IMG/VR virus record: IMGVR_UViG_3300032053_000204
Span: 1 to 38,819 of that record
Length of the DNA: 38,819 nucleotides
Reading direction: 5' to 3' (one strand)
Source of the DNA: a virus
The translations under genes and the position numbers were made by a program. Below are positions 1 to 8,845 of the stretch, piece by piece (position 1 is the first letter of the stretch; the number at the start of each line of letters is the position of its first letter). The notes beneath the pieces were generated by a model. It saw only the letters and a list, made by a program, of their open reading frames with translations. It had not been told where the DNA came from and did no database searches.

Positions 1-1661
1 ATGGTGAAGGTTGCGGCGACCGGGGCTAGTGGGGCTACGACCATGGTCGGCACATCTAGGACCGCGCCGCCCGCGTAGCGTATCTTGAACTGGTTATCGG
101 CATCTGATAGTGTAGTCGCGCCGGTATAGTCAGAAAAAACCGTCGCTCCGTAATGATTGGCATACGAATGGTCGCCCATCGCAACGGCCCCCCGGGCGTT
201 AGCTTGATTATACCGCCCGTTTATAATGGCCGCGTATTCGGCGGTTGCCCCGATTGTGTTGATATACCCGCCTCCAATGAAGCTATACGGAGATAGAGCT
301 CTGTTTTCCTCACCGCCAGCCACCGTCGCAAAGCCCCCCATTGCCTGATTGCTCCGGCCTCCGGCTACCACATCCGACCCGCCCCCGGTGGTATTACCAA
401 ACCCGCCGCCGATAAAGTCGCGAAACCCCGCTGTGTTCCTATCTCCGCCAGCAACAGTACCCCATTGGCCGTTTGCAGTATTTTCCCGCCCGCCACCGAC
501 AGTTGACCATTGTGCCGATGCTGTATTTTGAAGGCCCCCGCCGACCGTTGAGCGAACCCCCGACGCTGTATTGGTATTGCCGCCGCCGACGACCGACTCT
601 TGGCCGCTTGCGTCATTCGTCACGCCTGAGCATAACACCGAACCCGTCCCGGCCCCCAACACACATACTCCGCCGCTGGGGGTTTCCCAAGTCGCGGCAC
701 CCGTCCCACTTACGTCGGTCAGCACCTTACCCGCGCCGGGGCTACCCCCGAGTATAGCTACGGTTCCGGTGAACGTGGAGCCAGGCGCGTCGAAGTAGAA
801 GCCCCCGCCGAATCTCGCCTTGAACTGGTCCGGCAAATCTGACGTATAATCTACAATGCTGATGGGTTGGCCTGTTAGCACAAAAGCCCCTTCATGCTGC
901 GCAACCGAGCGCCACCCCCAAGCCGTCGCGAAAGCAGCCGTAGCTCTGGCGTACTGCCCGGCCGCTATTGCATTTTGACCCGACGCAACATTAAGTGTGC
1001 CTCCTATCGTGGTTGCATAACCTCCGCTGGCAATGTTTTCATAACCACCCAGCACCGTAGCCGCATATGCCGACGCTGTCCCTCCCGTTCCGCCAATAAC
1101 CGTTGAAAGCTGGCCGCTTGCCGTATTCTGGTCACCTCCGGACACCGTTGAGCTTGACCCCGACGCGGAGTTAAATACCCCCGAAACACACACCACCGAC
1201 TTGCCTCCGGCCCCTTCCGAGCACACCCCCGCCACCGGCGGCGGAATAGCGTCTATCTGTGACTGAAGGTACTGAGTGGACACGCTTAAAACGTAGTCCC
1301 CGGTCCCTCTTGCACTTATCTCTGCCATCAGGTCCATGTCGAATGTGGTAGTAGCTACGGCGATGCTATTGAACTGGTTAAGCACATCCACTCCACCAAC
1401 AACCAGGTTACCAACTGTCAGATTTCCAGTTACAACTAAGTGAGAAGATATTTGAATCTGGCCCAAAAAAGTACATCCTGTTATCTTACACCGGGCTGCA
1501 ACCGCGGTATCTATAAGGTCCGAGTTTGAGTTAATCTTAGGACCCCAATTAAGCGACCCGATAGAAGGCTTTACCAAGTTGATATTAGGAGTAAACGTAT
1601 CCACGGCTCCTGCACAAGTTGAAGCCAAAGCCAAAATAATACCTGCTATAAACATTTTCAT
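1..1661 (-). CDS. Exported YadA-like beta-roll repeat protein (partial)
   Basis: The frame stays open from an ATG at 1661 to the left edge, giving at least 553 residues without a stop. The start is preceded by a strong GAGGAGAGG Shine-Dalgarno. The N-terminus MKMFIAGIILALASTCAGA is a Sec-type signal peptide ending in an AGA cleavage site. Next is a segment typical of fibre and surface proteins (KPSIGSLNWGPKINSNSD), then two blocks of about 15-residue repeats of the form N-T-A-S-G-x-x-S-T-V-x-G-G, as in left-handed beta-roll heads of trimeric adhesins. Each block is introduced by a VC...SV(V/L)C..GV segment, so the protein is internally duplicated. A receptor-binding fibre or a host-surface adhesin is likely. 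The signal peptide is odd for a virion fibre, since virions assemble in the cytoplasm. The C-terminus, including any S74 chaperone, lies outside the window. Confidence 0.8.
   Translation of the reverse strand, partial: MKMFIAGIILALASTCAGAVDTFTPNINLVKPSIGSLNWGPKINSNSDLIDTAVAARCKITGCTFLGQIQISSHLVVTGNLTVGNLVVGGVDVLNQFNSIAVATTTFDMDLMAEISARGTGDYVLSVSTQYLQSQIDAIPPPVAGVCSEGAGGKSVVCVSGVFNSASGSSSTVSGGDQNTASGQLSTVIGGTGGTASAYAATVLGGYENIASGGYATTIGGTLNVASGQNAIAAGQYARATAAFATAWGWRSVAQHEGAFVLTGQPISIVDYTSDLPDQFKARFGGGFYFDAPGSTFTGTVAILGGSPGAGKVLTDVSGTGAATWETPSGGVCVLGAGTGSVLCSGVTNDASGQESVVGGGNTNTASGVRSTVGGGLQNTASAQWSTVGGGRENTANGQWGTVAGGDRNTAGFRDFIGGGFGNTTGGGSDVVAGGRSNQAMGGFATVAGGEENRALSPYSFIGGGYINTIGATAEYAAIINGRYNQANARGAVAMGDHSYANHYGATVFSDYTGATTLSDADNQFKIRYAGGAVLDVPTMVVAPLAPVAATFT
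150..617 (-). repeat. Beta-roll repeat block 2 (about 10 units)
   Basis: Tandem degenerate coding repeats of about 45 nt encode units such as NTASGVRSTVGGGLQ, NTASAQWSTVGGGRE and NTANGQWGTVAGGDR. The units keep Asn at position 1 and Gly-Gly near position 12, typical of a left-handed beta-roll. The end towards 150 decays into NQANARGAVAMGDH-like units. Confidence 0.75.
925..1172 (-). repeat. Beta-roll repeat block 1 (about 5 units)
   Basis: A shorter array of the same beta-roll unit (for example NTASGQLSTVIGG, NIASGGYATTIGG). It is separated from the second block by a non-repetitive stretch. Parts of the flanks recur around both blocks, which points to duplication of a whole head segment inside one gene. 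Confidence 0.7.
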
Positions 1662-1688
1662 TTTACCTCTCCTCACTTTAGACTACCT

Positions 1689-2018
1689 TTAATCACACGT
1701 AGAACAAATTGGTATCGTCCCTGCCACGGTGGCTACCAAGAGCCCACCTTCTATTGCCCTCTTCAACTCCGTCCACTGGTTAATCTGACACTGGGTAAAC
1801 AACGCTCCCAAATCAGTGGCCTCCGAAACTATAAAAGCATCTGCCGGGTCCGCTGCTCCAGGCGTCCCATGCAAGGTGACTGGCAAAGGAATCACCACAT
1901 CCGGACCAAGTGGAGGCTCTATGATAAAACCCTGCCCGTCGGTCTCGTTAAAAGCCTTCTTCACATAGGTCAAAGCTGGCGTTACGGTTAGCGGCCCTTC
2001 CATGATTATTAAAGCCAT
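1689..2018 (-). CDS. Hypothetical protein, 109 aa
   Basis: The ATG at 2018 follows an AGGAGG box with 6-nt spacing, a near-perfect ribosome binding site. The product has no signal peptide or membrane segment. Its N-terminal half is rich in Pro and Gly, and it ends in a Cys-x-x-Cys pair (PICSTCD). It lies between a probable virion protein and the exported beta-roll protein, so it could be a small virion or fibre-associated protein. I do not recognise a family. Confidence 0.6.
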   Translation of the reverse strand: MALIIMEGPLTVTPALTYVKKAFNETDGQGFIIEPPLGPDVVIPLPVTLHGTPGAADPADAFIVSEATDLGALFTQCQINQWTELKRAIEGGLLVATVAGTIPICSTCD

Positions 2019-2028
2019 ATAAATCCTC

Positions 2029-3432
2029 CTACTCCTTATACAGCCGAAGCTGCTTGATTTCGTCTAGAATTGCTCTCTTTGCGGGAGATGATAGCTTTTC
2101 ACTCACCTCTACAGCCCCTTCTGCCATGTCTCCAAAAACGGCTATTGCTACCCGGGCTGCATTTCCGGCCTCAACTTCGTCCTGGCTCAACACTTGCCCT
2201 AACGCCACGGTCCTCTCATACGAAGTCTTTGATGCCTCCCTTAACCACAGGGTAAACATCAGGGGGCTCTCTACACTTCCAAATCGGTTACTGTTTGACC
2301 TAGCTACCCTCCAGGCATACGATTCTACGGGTCGGCGGGCAGCCGAGGCACACCTTTCCCACAAAGCGGCCATCCTATCAAAGGTCGAACCATATGGCCT
2401 TATTCCCCTTACCTGGTCCTGCCTGACGATGAATCGGGCCAGCTCCATACTAGACAATCGGGACAGGTCTGATTTCTGGGTTATGGAAAGGTCCCTATCG
2501 TACTCATCCCCCAGCTTATCCGAAAGGGCCATGACATAATTGGATATGAGCTTCTTTTTGTCCGATTCCTTGATAGTGTCCTTATTTACACTCTTGGCCG
2601 CTTCTTTTAGGGTAATGCTCAGGTTGCGGCAAATATCTGACATGGCGTAGTGCTTGGCCACCCAGTCCACAAAAGAGGCCCCTAGTATCTTCTGGACAAT
2701 CTTATTGGCAACCTCTTCGGCTATATCTTGGTGTAGCGCCTCCGGGTCGGTAGTTTCAAATATACCCTCAACCCTATCCTCACCCTCCTCCAACTGCTCG
2801 GCTGGTGACGGTGGAACCTCTGTATCGGTAGGGCCTGACTTTGGCTCTGTTGGCTCCTGACGCTCTTTACCGGGAGGGGCTGGTATAACATATCGGTCCA
2901 GGTTGTTCCTAAGCCTATTAACCAACGTCCCGAACTGTGGCTCCCCGTACCACTCATCATGGAACACAATCTTCTTATTGCTCGAGGTCTCCATTAACTT
3001 GCTAATACCCTCTATAAGCGCCCTCAAAGCTGTCTTAGCCTCTACCTTTAGGGACGGATAACCAGGCAGCGTCACCACAAACTTACCAGGCAAAGACAAA
3101 TCATCATCAGCTACCAACACCCTTAAATCGGCAAACTTACAAATAATAGAAGTAAAACCTGAATTGGTGTCCCCGAAAGGATACACCTCTGGAGCAACCT
3201 TAACCCCACTCCTAACTACCGCCTCTACCCTTCCTATCACGCCGTAAGGCAGCAGGGCACGCATACCCTTAACCAGATACTCCTTGGATATGTAGTTCCC
3301 CTTGGCAGTCTTTACCACCTCCCCTATATCCACCAGACTGTCAATCCTATCTGCCACCCTATCCCCAAACTGGCTCTCTAGGTCGGCATATGAAGCTACC
3401 TTACGTGCCTTTAGAAATTGTTTTATATCCAC
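2029..3432 (-). CDS. Hypothetical protein of the virion gene cluster, 467 aa
   Basis: I chose the GTG at 3432 because GAGGAG lies 6 nt upstream and overlaps the stop of the preceding gene. The ATG at 3465 would lie inside that gene. The N-terminus (DIKQFLKARKVASYADLESQFG and on to about residue 60) resembles a winged-helix fold. A Pro/Glu-rich linker sits near residues 190 to 220, and the rest is mostly helical with many charged residues. It follows the Mu F-like gene, so a structural or injected protein is plausible. I cannot assign a function. Confidence 0.6.
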   Translation of the reverse strand: MDIKQFLKARKVASYADLESQFGDRVADRIDSLVDIGEVVKTAKGNYISKEYLVKGMRALLPYGVIGRVEAVVRSGVKVAPEVYPFGDTNSGFTSIICKFADLRVLVADDDLSLPGKFVVTLPGYPSLKVEAKTALRALIEGISKLMETSSNKKIVFHDEWYGEPQFGTLVNRLRNNLDRYVIPAPPGKERQEPTEPKSGPTDTEVPPSPAEQLEEGEDRVEGIFETTDPEALHQDIAEEVANKIVQKILGASFVDWVAKHYAMSDICRNLSITLKEAAKSVNKDTIKESDKKKLISNYVMALSDKLGDEYDRDLSITQKSDLSRLSSMELARFIVRQDQVRGIRPYGSTFDRMAALWERCASAARRPVESYAWRVARSNSNRFGSVESPLMFTLWLREASKTSYERTVALGQVLSQDEVEAGNAARVAIAVFGDMAEGAVEVSEKLSSPAKRAILDEIKQLRLYKE

Positions 3433-3442
3433 AAGTTGCTCC

Positions 3443-3736
3443 TCAAAATGCCAACACTTCTTCATCCGACAAATTTGGTCCTGACACTATCACACTACAC
3501 CTACAATTCGGGTGGCTCTTTTCAAAAACTGGAGCGCTAAATCTCAGGTTGGCCACAAAATCTATCAACCTCCAACGCCTTCCGTGCAGGTTAATGCAGT
3601 GAGGGCAAGGGTCCCAGCTCTTATTCCACATAACATCTGTATATCCCCTAGCCATCAAATCGCGCAGCTGCCCCTCGGACTCGTCCTGAATCCCGGCTAG
3701 CTTAACTGCTGCAAGCTTCTTTGCGAATCTACCCAT
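3443..3736 (-). CDS. Short Mu F/SPP1 gp7-like head protein C-terminal module
   Basis: The 97-residue product carries the pattern C44-P-H-C47 followed by L-H-G and then H75-P-N-C-R-C80. This is the Cys/His signature at the C-terminus of phage Mu F / SPP1 gp7 minor head proteins. The long N-terminal part usual for that family is absent. The ATG at 3736 overlaps the stop of the 1304-residue upstream gene as TAATG, so translation is probably coupled. A TTG at 3763 is possible but has no better ribosome binding site. The role is inferred as a minor head or head-completion component. The stand-alone module is unusual and may reflect fission of a longer protein. Confidence 0.65.
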   Translation of the reverse strand: MGRFAKKLAAVKLAGIQDESEGQLRDLMARGYTDVMWNKSWDPCPHCINLHGRRWRLIDFVANLRFSAPVFEKSHPNCRCSVIVSGPNLSDEEVLAF

Positions 3737-6700
3737 TAAATAAGTCCTGACCTCAACAACCAAGACATGTGCCCGTGCTCACATCGTCCGTCTGGCTCAA
3801 CGCGGCAGCCGTCCGTGGCTTCAGCAACCCCGTCGTTCATCCACTCTTCCATCTCTTCCATTGAGGGAGCCTGCATGGTGGCCTTGTGCTTCTCGCCCTT
3901 CTTCCTATGGCAGGTCGGGCACTCATCTACTTCTACCAAAACGGCGGTCTTATTCTTAAAAGGTATCATCCACCTATTGCGGCACTTAGGACAGGTCATT
4001 GCTGGACTCAAATGCCTTTTATCCCTATGCTCCTCTCCTGCAGGGCTACCACACTTTGGGCACGCGCAGTCTTCAGGAACCTCATAGTACCCCAAGCGGT
4101 CGTCCCTGGTAATCTCTGAGGAGCCCTTCTTATGCGGGTCCACATGTTTCTCTAAGAGCTTGTAATAGTTCTGCTCGTCCTTACCCTTACCCTTTTGCCT
4201 CTGCTCTTCTAAATGGTCCTTGGCTATGTCCTTGGCATCGTCCTTGGCTTTGGCATCGTTGGCAGGCTCCACGTGTTCCATCTCAACCTCAATACCCTTC
4301 TTTAACTCGTCAGGGCTGTAAAGGTCGTCAGGTTGCCCGTCTGCCTTACCCCCTGGAATCTCTGCCACTTTACCTAACTCTGGATTCTCTGGATTATAAA
4401 AGTCCCCAGGAATGGGTCTCCCCAACCTGTTCTGCCTTGCACATTTATCGCAGGCATAGCTCTTACCCTCAAAAGCCCCATGTTCCTTGTACGCCCTTAT
4501 CAACACATCTTCCCCACAATAACTGCACCCACCTTCTTGCCTATCTCCCATAGCTGCAAATGGACCGTCTGTAATTCCGGCCTTCTTACCCTCTTGCTTT
4601 TTAGTCTCAGGCCCTTTATCTTTGTTAGGGCAAGGACGACCCATCAAGCAATGAGCACACATATTTGTCGTTGGGCTACCTGCGGCATAGCAACCACAAG
4701 GACAAACGTGCCTATCAGGTTCTGTCTTATCGAGCACCGCGTTCTTCTTCTCACCTACCTTCTTATCCAACAGCTCACTATAAGGCCGTGCCACCACAGC
4801 CATCTTCTTCCTAGCCTCGGCCCGGTCAAAGTCAGACATCACCTCAGCCCACATACCGTCCGGATGGCTCTCGGCAAGTTGGTCCGGCTCATAATGGTCG
4901 GCCACTCCCCAGCATGCCACCTTGTCCCCTATTTTAAGCCAGTCGAATCCCTCAGCAGCCCCATTGTCCGCGGCCCACTTCTCTGCCAACGGACCAGCCA
5001 TGCAAACCATTCTGGAATCTATGGTCGGCTGATTAAATAACTCGAATGCCGCCAGGGTCCTAATACCTACCTCATCCTCCAAGGCGCCCTCAACCGGGTC
5101 CAGTCCAAGAAGCTCAGTATAGAGGTCGTACGCCCAGTGCTTGATGTCGGCCTTGATGGTCCAAGTATCCTCAATATCGTCTGACTTCTCACCCTCATAA
5201 CTACCCATCAGTTTAGCGTCTACCGGGTCTCCTTTCTCCATGTAGTACGACTCTGAATCTCCCTCTTCCCTAAACTCCGAGCCTATGTGGAAAGCGTACA
5301 CCCAATACTGCCCTCCACCATCAACAGGGACCTTAGCTAAAATAAACTTGAACTTATCCACCATCTCATCGTCTACGTGGTTGTCCATGCTGAAGTTAGG
5401 CCAGTTCATCTTAACATCTCCACCGCCGTATGCTGAAACTACATAAACCCTGTCTGCCTGCTTACCCAATCCTTTTCCTAAGCAGTCAGGACAAAGCTCC
5501 CTAGGGCACCCACAATATTCTGTAGTGGATGGAACTGCGTGCGCTCCTCTACACTCCTTACGGGGAAACCATACATAACCGTCTCCTCCGCACTTCAGGC
5601 ATTTAACACTAGCCTCCTTCTCCTCCGGCTCGACCTTAACCTTAGCCCCACAATTCCGGCACTTAAATAGAAGGTGCGGAGCCCTAGGGTCGTCCTCTCT
5701 AATCCCTATCTCCTCCATGTTCACGCTATCACACTCCGGGCACCCCGTGCTTGCAACCTTAGGCCGAACCTTAGTAAAACAGTCCTGACATATGCCATGG
5801 GTAATAGCAGGAATGTCGTCTGAAAACTCTCCCTGAATGTGACCCATATGCTTACCACACCAGGCACAAATCTTCTGGGCCGTGGAAGCGGCTTCCTTCT
5901 CACCGCCTCCCTCATATCCCGGGTACCCTTTTGCACAGGCACCCCCTTCTATAGCACACATCTGACAAGCATAATTTCCCATCTTGCTAAAATCATGGTC
6001 GCTGGATGGATGCGGGCACTTATCACACATGTTGTTCCTACGCTCAAATTCCACCTTCTCATCTAAAGTCCAACCAGCAAAAAAATCACCCTCATCATAC
6101 CCCATGTCTTCCTCTGAAGCCTTCTTACTACCGGTTATACCTGCACACTTACCGCACAACCCGTCTACCAAATCCCCCGGGTCACCACAAACCTTGCACT
6201 CCCCAAATGAAAACTTAGGCTCTTTTCTGGCCACTACTTTGGAACCTCTCTTCTCGTACCTGCCTTCTTGGGACTGGGTGTCAGCCGCTTTAAGGCTACC
6301 AACCCTAGGTAGTGGCCCCAACCACGCCAGGTTATTACCTAGAGGTTCCCCACAAGAATCACAGTCCCCCACATGGTATGCTTTAGTCGAATTCTCCAAA
6401 CCCTTAGTGACAGCACAACCATTGCAAAAGTACTCGTACTGAGCCTCTGCCTGCTTCTGAACGCCCTTGAACTCCTTACACTCACACTCCCTACAAGGAC
6501 CGTACCCAGGCCCCATGTCGTTGGAATGCTCGCTAAAAACCCCTCCTCCCTTATGCCCACACTCACAAACCATTGGCCTGTGCGCTGCCTGTTTCTTAGA
6601 GCCCCATCGGTCCGACCCTCTCCTAACCGTAATTGCCGACTTATGTGGCTGTCCACAAAAACTGCACTTAAACGTAAGTATGTCCTCCCCCTGCATACCC

Positions 6701-7650
6701 TCTTCAATATTCAGAAACTCGGCCTGTGCCTCACCAACTGGCATGTGCTCTCCCTTACACTTAACGTAAACATCACCCTGAACCCCGTAACCATACTCAG
6801 GCTGTGCTTGCTTAAGGCGGGCCTGCAGCTCCCTCATCTGCCGCTCCTTAACCTCCTTTGGGCTCATCTTTATAGTAGGCTCCTTGGTCTTCTTAGTGGT
6901 CAGGTACTCATCCAAGAGCTTATCCAACCTCAGGCTCCTCTCCCTCTGAGTCATAACCGGGACATCTCTAGGGGTCTCGTAAACTGGCTTCTCTTCTTTC
7001 TCCAGGTTAGGATGGGCTGCCGTGGACTCTAGACCCTCCGACCCACCCGCATCATCAGCAAATACTTCCCTATGGGCCGTTTCTAAGTCCGTCCACCCAC
7101 TGTCTCCAATACAGTCCTTGCACATCAGGTATCCCGTCTTAGACGGATACGAATTAAAAGCCGCTATACTTGCATGGCAGTCAGCACATCCACCCATCAT
7201 AGGCAAACCCAATTCTTCGTAGTCGGCCCCGTTTGTTGCCTCCCTTCCAAGAACATGAGACGCCAATTCATAAATAGAAACGGGCTTTACTTGTTCCTCT
7301 GTCTCAGCGGTAGCGGGCGGCAGTTGCTCTGGAGCCTGCGGAGCTTCAACCGCTGGCTCAGGCTTAGGTTTGGCATACGTGCTCAACATCTTTAACGCCT
7401 TCTGCGCCTCCCTAGAATATGCCCTACCATCGAATCCCCACTCCCTAGCGTAGTCCATGAACTGCTGGCCTGTAATCTTCTTCAGGTCCGTAGCGTACAC
7501 CCCACCCATCTCATGCTCCATACCCCAAACCTCAACAATCGGGGTAGACGTATGAAGGTCACTTACAAGAATGCCAGGAAAGGACCCTGTATAAACGAAA
7601 TCCCCTTTCTGGAAACCCAAAGACTTAGCTGAAGCTGCTTCCTTTTTCAT
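3736..7650 (-). CDS. Giant zinc-ribbon array protein with DUF5661-like segment, 1304 aa
   Basis: The ATG at 7650 overlaps the previous stop as ATGA, with AAGGCAAGG upstream; a GTG at 7659 is less likely. About two dozen CxxC-type pairs run from residue 155 to 1250, for example CADC, CSFC, CECG, CRECEC, CKVC, CAWC, CPEC and CPTC. This suggests ten or more zinc ribbons strung along one chain. The N-terminal ~60 residues look like a small beta-barrel. Residues about 1110 to 1170 (GIEVEMEHV, then IAKDHL and YYKLL) match my memory of DUF5661, a family common in phage. Basic-Ala linkers (KKAS, KEAS, KQAD, KKAG) separate modules. It is probably virion-associated; nucleic-acid or protein binding is possible. 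No catalytic site is recognised. Confidence 0.8.
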   Translation of the reverse strand: MKKEAASAKSLGFQKGDFVYTGSFPGILVSDLHTSTPIVEVWGMEHEMGGVYATDLKKITGQQFMDYAREWGFDGRAYSREAQKALKMLSTYAKPKPEPAVEAPQAPEQLPPATAETEEQVKPVSIYELASHVLGREATNGADYEELGLPMMGGCADCHASIAAFNSYPSKTGYLMCKDCIGDSGWTDLETAHREVFADDAGGSEGLESTAAHPNLEKEEKPVYETPRDVPVMTQRERSLRLDKLLDEYLTTKKTKEPTIKMSPKEVKERQMRELQARLKQAQPEYGYGVQGDVYVKCKGEHMPVGEAQAEFLNIEEGMQGEDILTFKCSFCGQPHKSAITVRRGSDRWGSKKQAAHRPMVCECGHKGGGVFSEHSNDMGPGYGPCRECECKEFKGVQKQAEAQYEYFCNGCAVTKGLENSTKAYHVGDCDSCGEPLGNNLAWLGPLPRVGSLKAADTQSQEGRYEKRGSKVVARKEPKFSFGECKVCGDPGDLVDGLCGKCAGITGSKKASEEDMGYDEGDFFAGWTLDEKVEFERRNNMCDKCPHPSSDHDFSKMGNYACQMCAIEGGACAKGYPGYEGGGEKEAASTAQKICAWCGKHMGHIQGEFSDDIPAITHGICQDCFTKVRPKVASTGCPECDSVNMEEIGIREDDPRAPHLLFKCRNCGAKVKVEPEEKEASVKCLKCGGDGYVWFPRKECRGAHAVPSTTEYCGCPRELCPDCLGKGLGKQADRVYVVSAYGGGDVKMNWPNFSMDNHVDDEMVDKFKFILAKVPVDGGGQYWVYAFHIGSEFREEGDSESYYMEKGDPVDAKLMGSYEGEKSDDIEDTWTIKADIKHWAYDLYTELLGLDPVEGALEDEVGIRTLAAFELFNQPTIDSRMVCMAGPLAEKWAADNGAAEGFDWLKIGDKVACWGVADHYEPDQLAESHPDGMWAEVMSDFDRAEARKKMAVVARPYSELLDKKVGEKKNAVLDKTEPDRHVCPCGCYAAGSPTTNMCAHCLMGRPCPNKDKGPETKKQEGKKAGITDGPFAAMGDRQEGGCSYCGEDVLIRAYKEHGAFEGKSYACDKCARQNRLGRPIPGDFYNPENPELGKVAEIPGGKADGQPDDLYSPDELKKGIEVEMEHVEPANDAKAKDDAKDIAKDHLEEQRQKGKGKDEQNYYKLLEKHVDPHKKGSSEITRDDRLGYYEVPEDCACPKCGSPAGEEHRDKRHLSPAMTCPKCRNRWMIPFKNKTAVLVEVDECPTCHRKKGEKHKATMQAPSMEEMEEWMNDGVAEATDGCRVEPDGRCEHGHMSWLLRSGLI

Positions 7651-7922
7651 TTTATGCACCTTGCCTTAAGCCCACTCTCTCTTAAATTCGCGCTGAACAA
7701 TTCCGCGTCCTGGTCCGTCACCCCTAAATATTCAGCCCTGTTGGTCATTATAAACTGGTCCAAAGCCCATCTTGCGGCTTCCTGAGGGTCACAGCCACAA
7801 TCTGCCATGTACTCTTCCCGAAGCTCCAAAAAGTCCTTAGCTACAACCTTCCACACCATACGCCGAGTTCCTTCAGGAGTCTCGTACTCGGCCAACAACA
7901 AAATATCTATCTCTTTAGCCAT
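7647..7922 (-). CDS. Hypothetical small protein, 91 aa
   Basis: The ATG at 7922 has a TAGGGTGT ribosome binding site overlapping the end of the nucleotidyltransferase-like gene. Its own stop overlaps the next start as ATGA. The product is compact, acidic and mostly alpha-helical with an N-terminal beta-hairpin, and has a CGCD motif near residue 42. There is no membrane segment. Tight coupling to the giant zinc-ribbon gene suggests a shared expression unit. The family is not recognised. Confidence 0.65.
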   Translation of the reverse strand: MAKEIDILLLAEYETPEGTRRMVWKVVAKDFLELREEYMADCGCDPQEAARWALDQFIMTNRAEYLGVTDQDAELFSANLRESGLKARCIK

Positions 7923-7927
7923 ACACC

Positions 7928-8845
7928 CTAAATCTTCTTTTTCGCTGCTTTTGGCACATCTTTTACAAGGTTCTCCAACTCAGGCAAATCTCCCTCTTCT
8001 ACCTTCCTGTTATCGGTCAGCTTCTTAAATTCCTTGTTCAGCCACATGTACCCATACCGCCTTAAGTACCCTACCTGAAGCTCTGCCGGCATCTGAGGAT
8101 AAGGACCTGCAAACCTATCATCAATCAGCTCCTTAGTCCGACCAATGTACTCCTCAATCTCCTCGTTTACCTCATCCACCTTGGCGTCTATCTGCTCTTG
8201 GATAACTGCATGGAACTTAGCAGGGAACTGCGACATGGCCTCCCTCAGATACCCCACATCTATGGCATCCTTCTTAATCTCGGTCACCTGAAGCTGGTAC
8301 TTCTCTGACAGCCCAAGCACAAACTTCATCAGCTCTGGATAAACCTTTCCCACCACAGAAGTAAAGTCGGCTTTCTTAGGCGGCGTAGTCCACTCATCCC
8401 CATAAACATCATACATCCCCACGTTAGTAGGCAAAACTGTCTTGGATTTAATGTCCTCGTAAACAAAATAGAACTCCAAAGGATGCTCTGTGCCGGGAAG
8501 GTTGTGAGGCTCTGACTTAAGCTTCTCCTTCAACCCCTCCATCACAACCTTAGCCTGCTCCGGTTCTATCCCCCTCCCATACTCCAGGTCTGCTATCAAC
8601 CCTGCATTTACCACTACATCCACATCTGTATCCGACCCCGTGTTGTACTGATAGCTTGCCAAAGAGCCGGTAAGGTACACCCCTTTAACCCACTCGTCGT
8701 ACTTAGTAAAACCCAGTGCCTGAAACCCCTTGTACATCTCCTCCAGAATAAACGCCCTGTGTTGGGGCATCAGTTTATCGCCCGACCAAACTGAAGGGTC
8801 CAGGGTAGGTCTAGGCAGGTCCCACAACGAAGCCTTAATCTTCAT
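7928..8845 (-). CDS. Nucleotidyltransferase-fold protein, 305 aa
   Basis: Residues 55 to 80 read VYLTGSLASYQYNTGSDTDV and on into DVVV. This is the Pol beta-superfamily signature GS followed by a DxD pair (D74, D76). A later carboxylate in HPLEFYFV (about E124) could be the third metal ligand. The C-terminal half is helical and charged, with KKAD at about 147 and a Lys-rich end. The ATG overlaps the preceding stop as TGATG. The substrate is unknown. The gene lies among head genes rather than replication genes, so a virion-carried or modification role is possible. It differs from the PolX-like protein at 26402. Confidence 0.7.
   Translation of the reverse strand: MKIKASLWDLPRPTLDPSVWSGDKLMPQHRAFILEEMYKGFQALGFTKYDEWVKGVYLTGSLASYQYNTGSDTDVDVVVNAGLIADLEYGRGIEPEQAKVVMEGLKEKLKSEPHNLPGTEHPLEFYFVYEDIKSKTVLPTNVGMYDVYGDEWTTPPKKADFTSVVGKVYPELMKFVLGLSEKYQLQVTEIKKDAIDVGYLREAMSQFPAKFHAVIQEQIDAKVDEVNEEIEEYIGRTKELIDDRFAGPYPQMPAELQVGYLRRYGYMWLNKEFKKLTDNRKVEEGDLPELENLVKDVPKAAKKKI

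Noticed and set aside
349-798. Pro-rich plus-strand frames at the left end
   Set aside because: These are the antisense of Gly-rich beta-roll repeats and lack start signals.
150-1172. CRISPR-like array
   Set aside because: The periodicity is about 45 nt, degenerate and in frame. It is the coding of beta-roll units without spacers.
4480-7032. Long plus-strand frames (for example 4480-5040 and 6373-7032)
   Set aside because: They are antisense to the giant zinc-ribbon gene, rich in Leu/His/Pro/Ser from the complementary code, and lack ribosome binding sites and recognisable motifs.
7590-7601. TATAAACGAAAT, one mismatch from the promoter motif
   Set aside because: It lies inside the giant zinc-ribbon gene and encodes part of GDFVYTG. 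No gene start follows, so chance is more likely.
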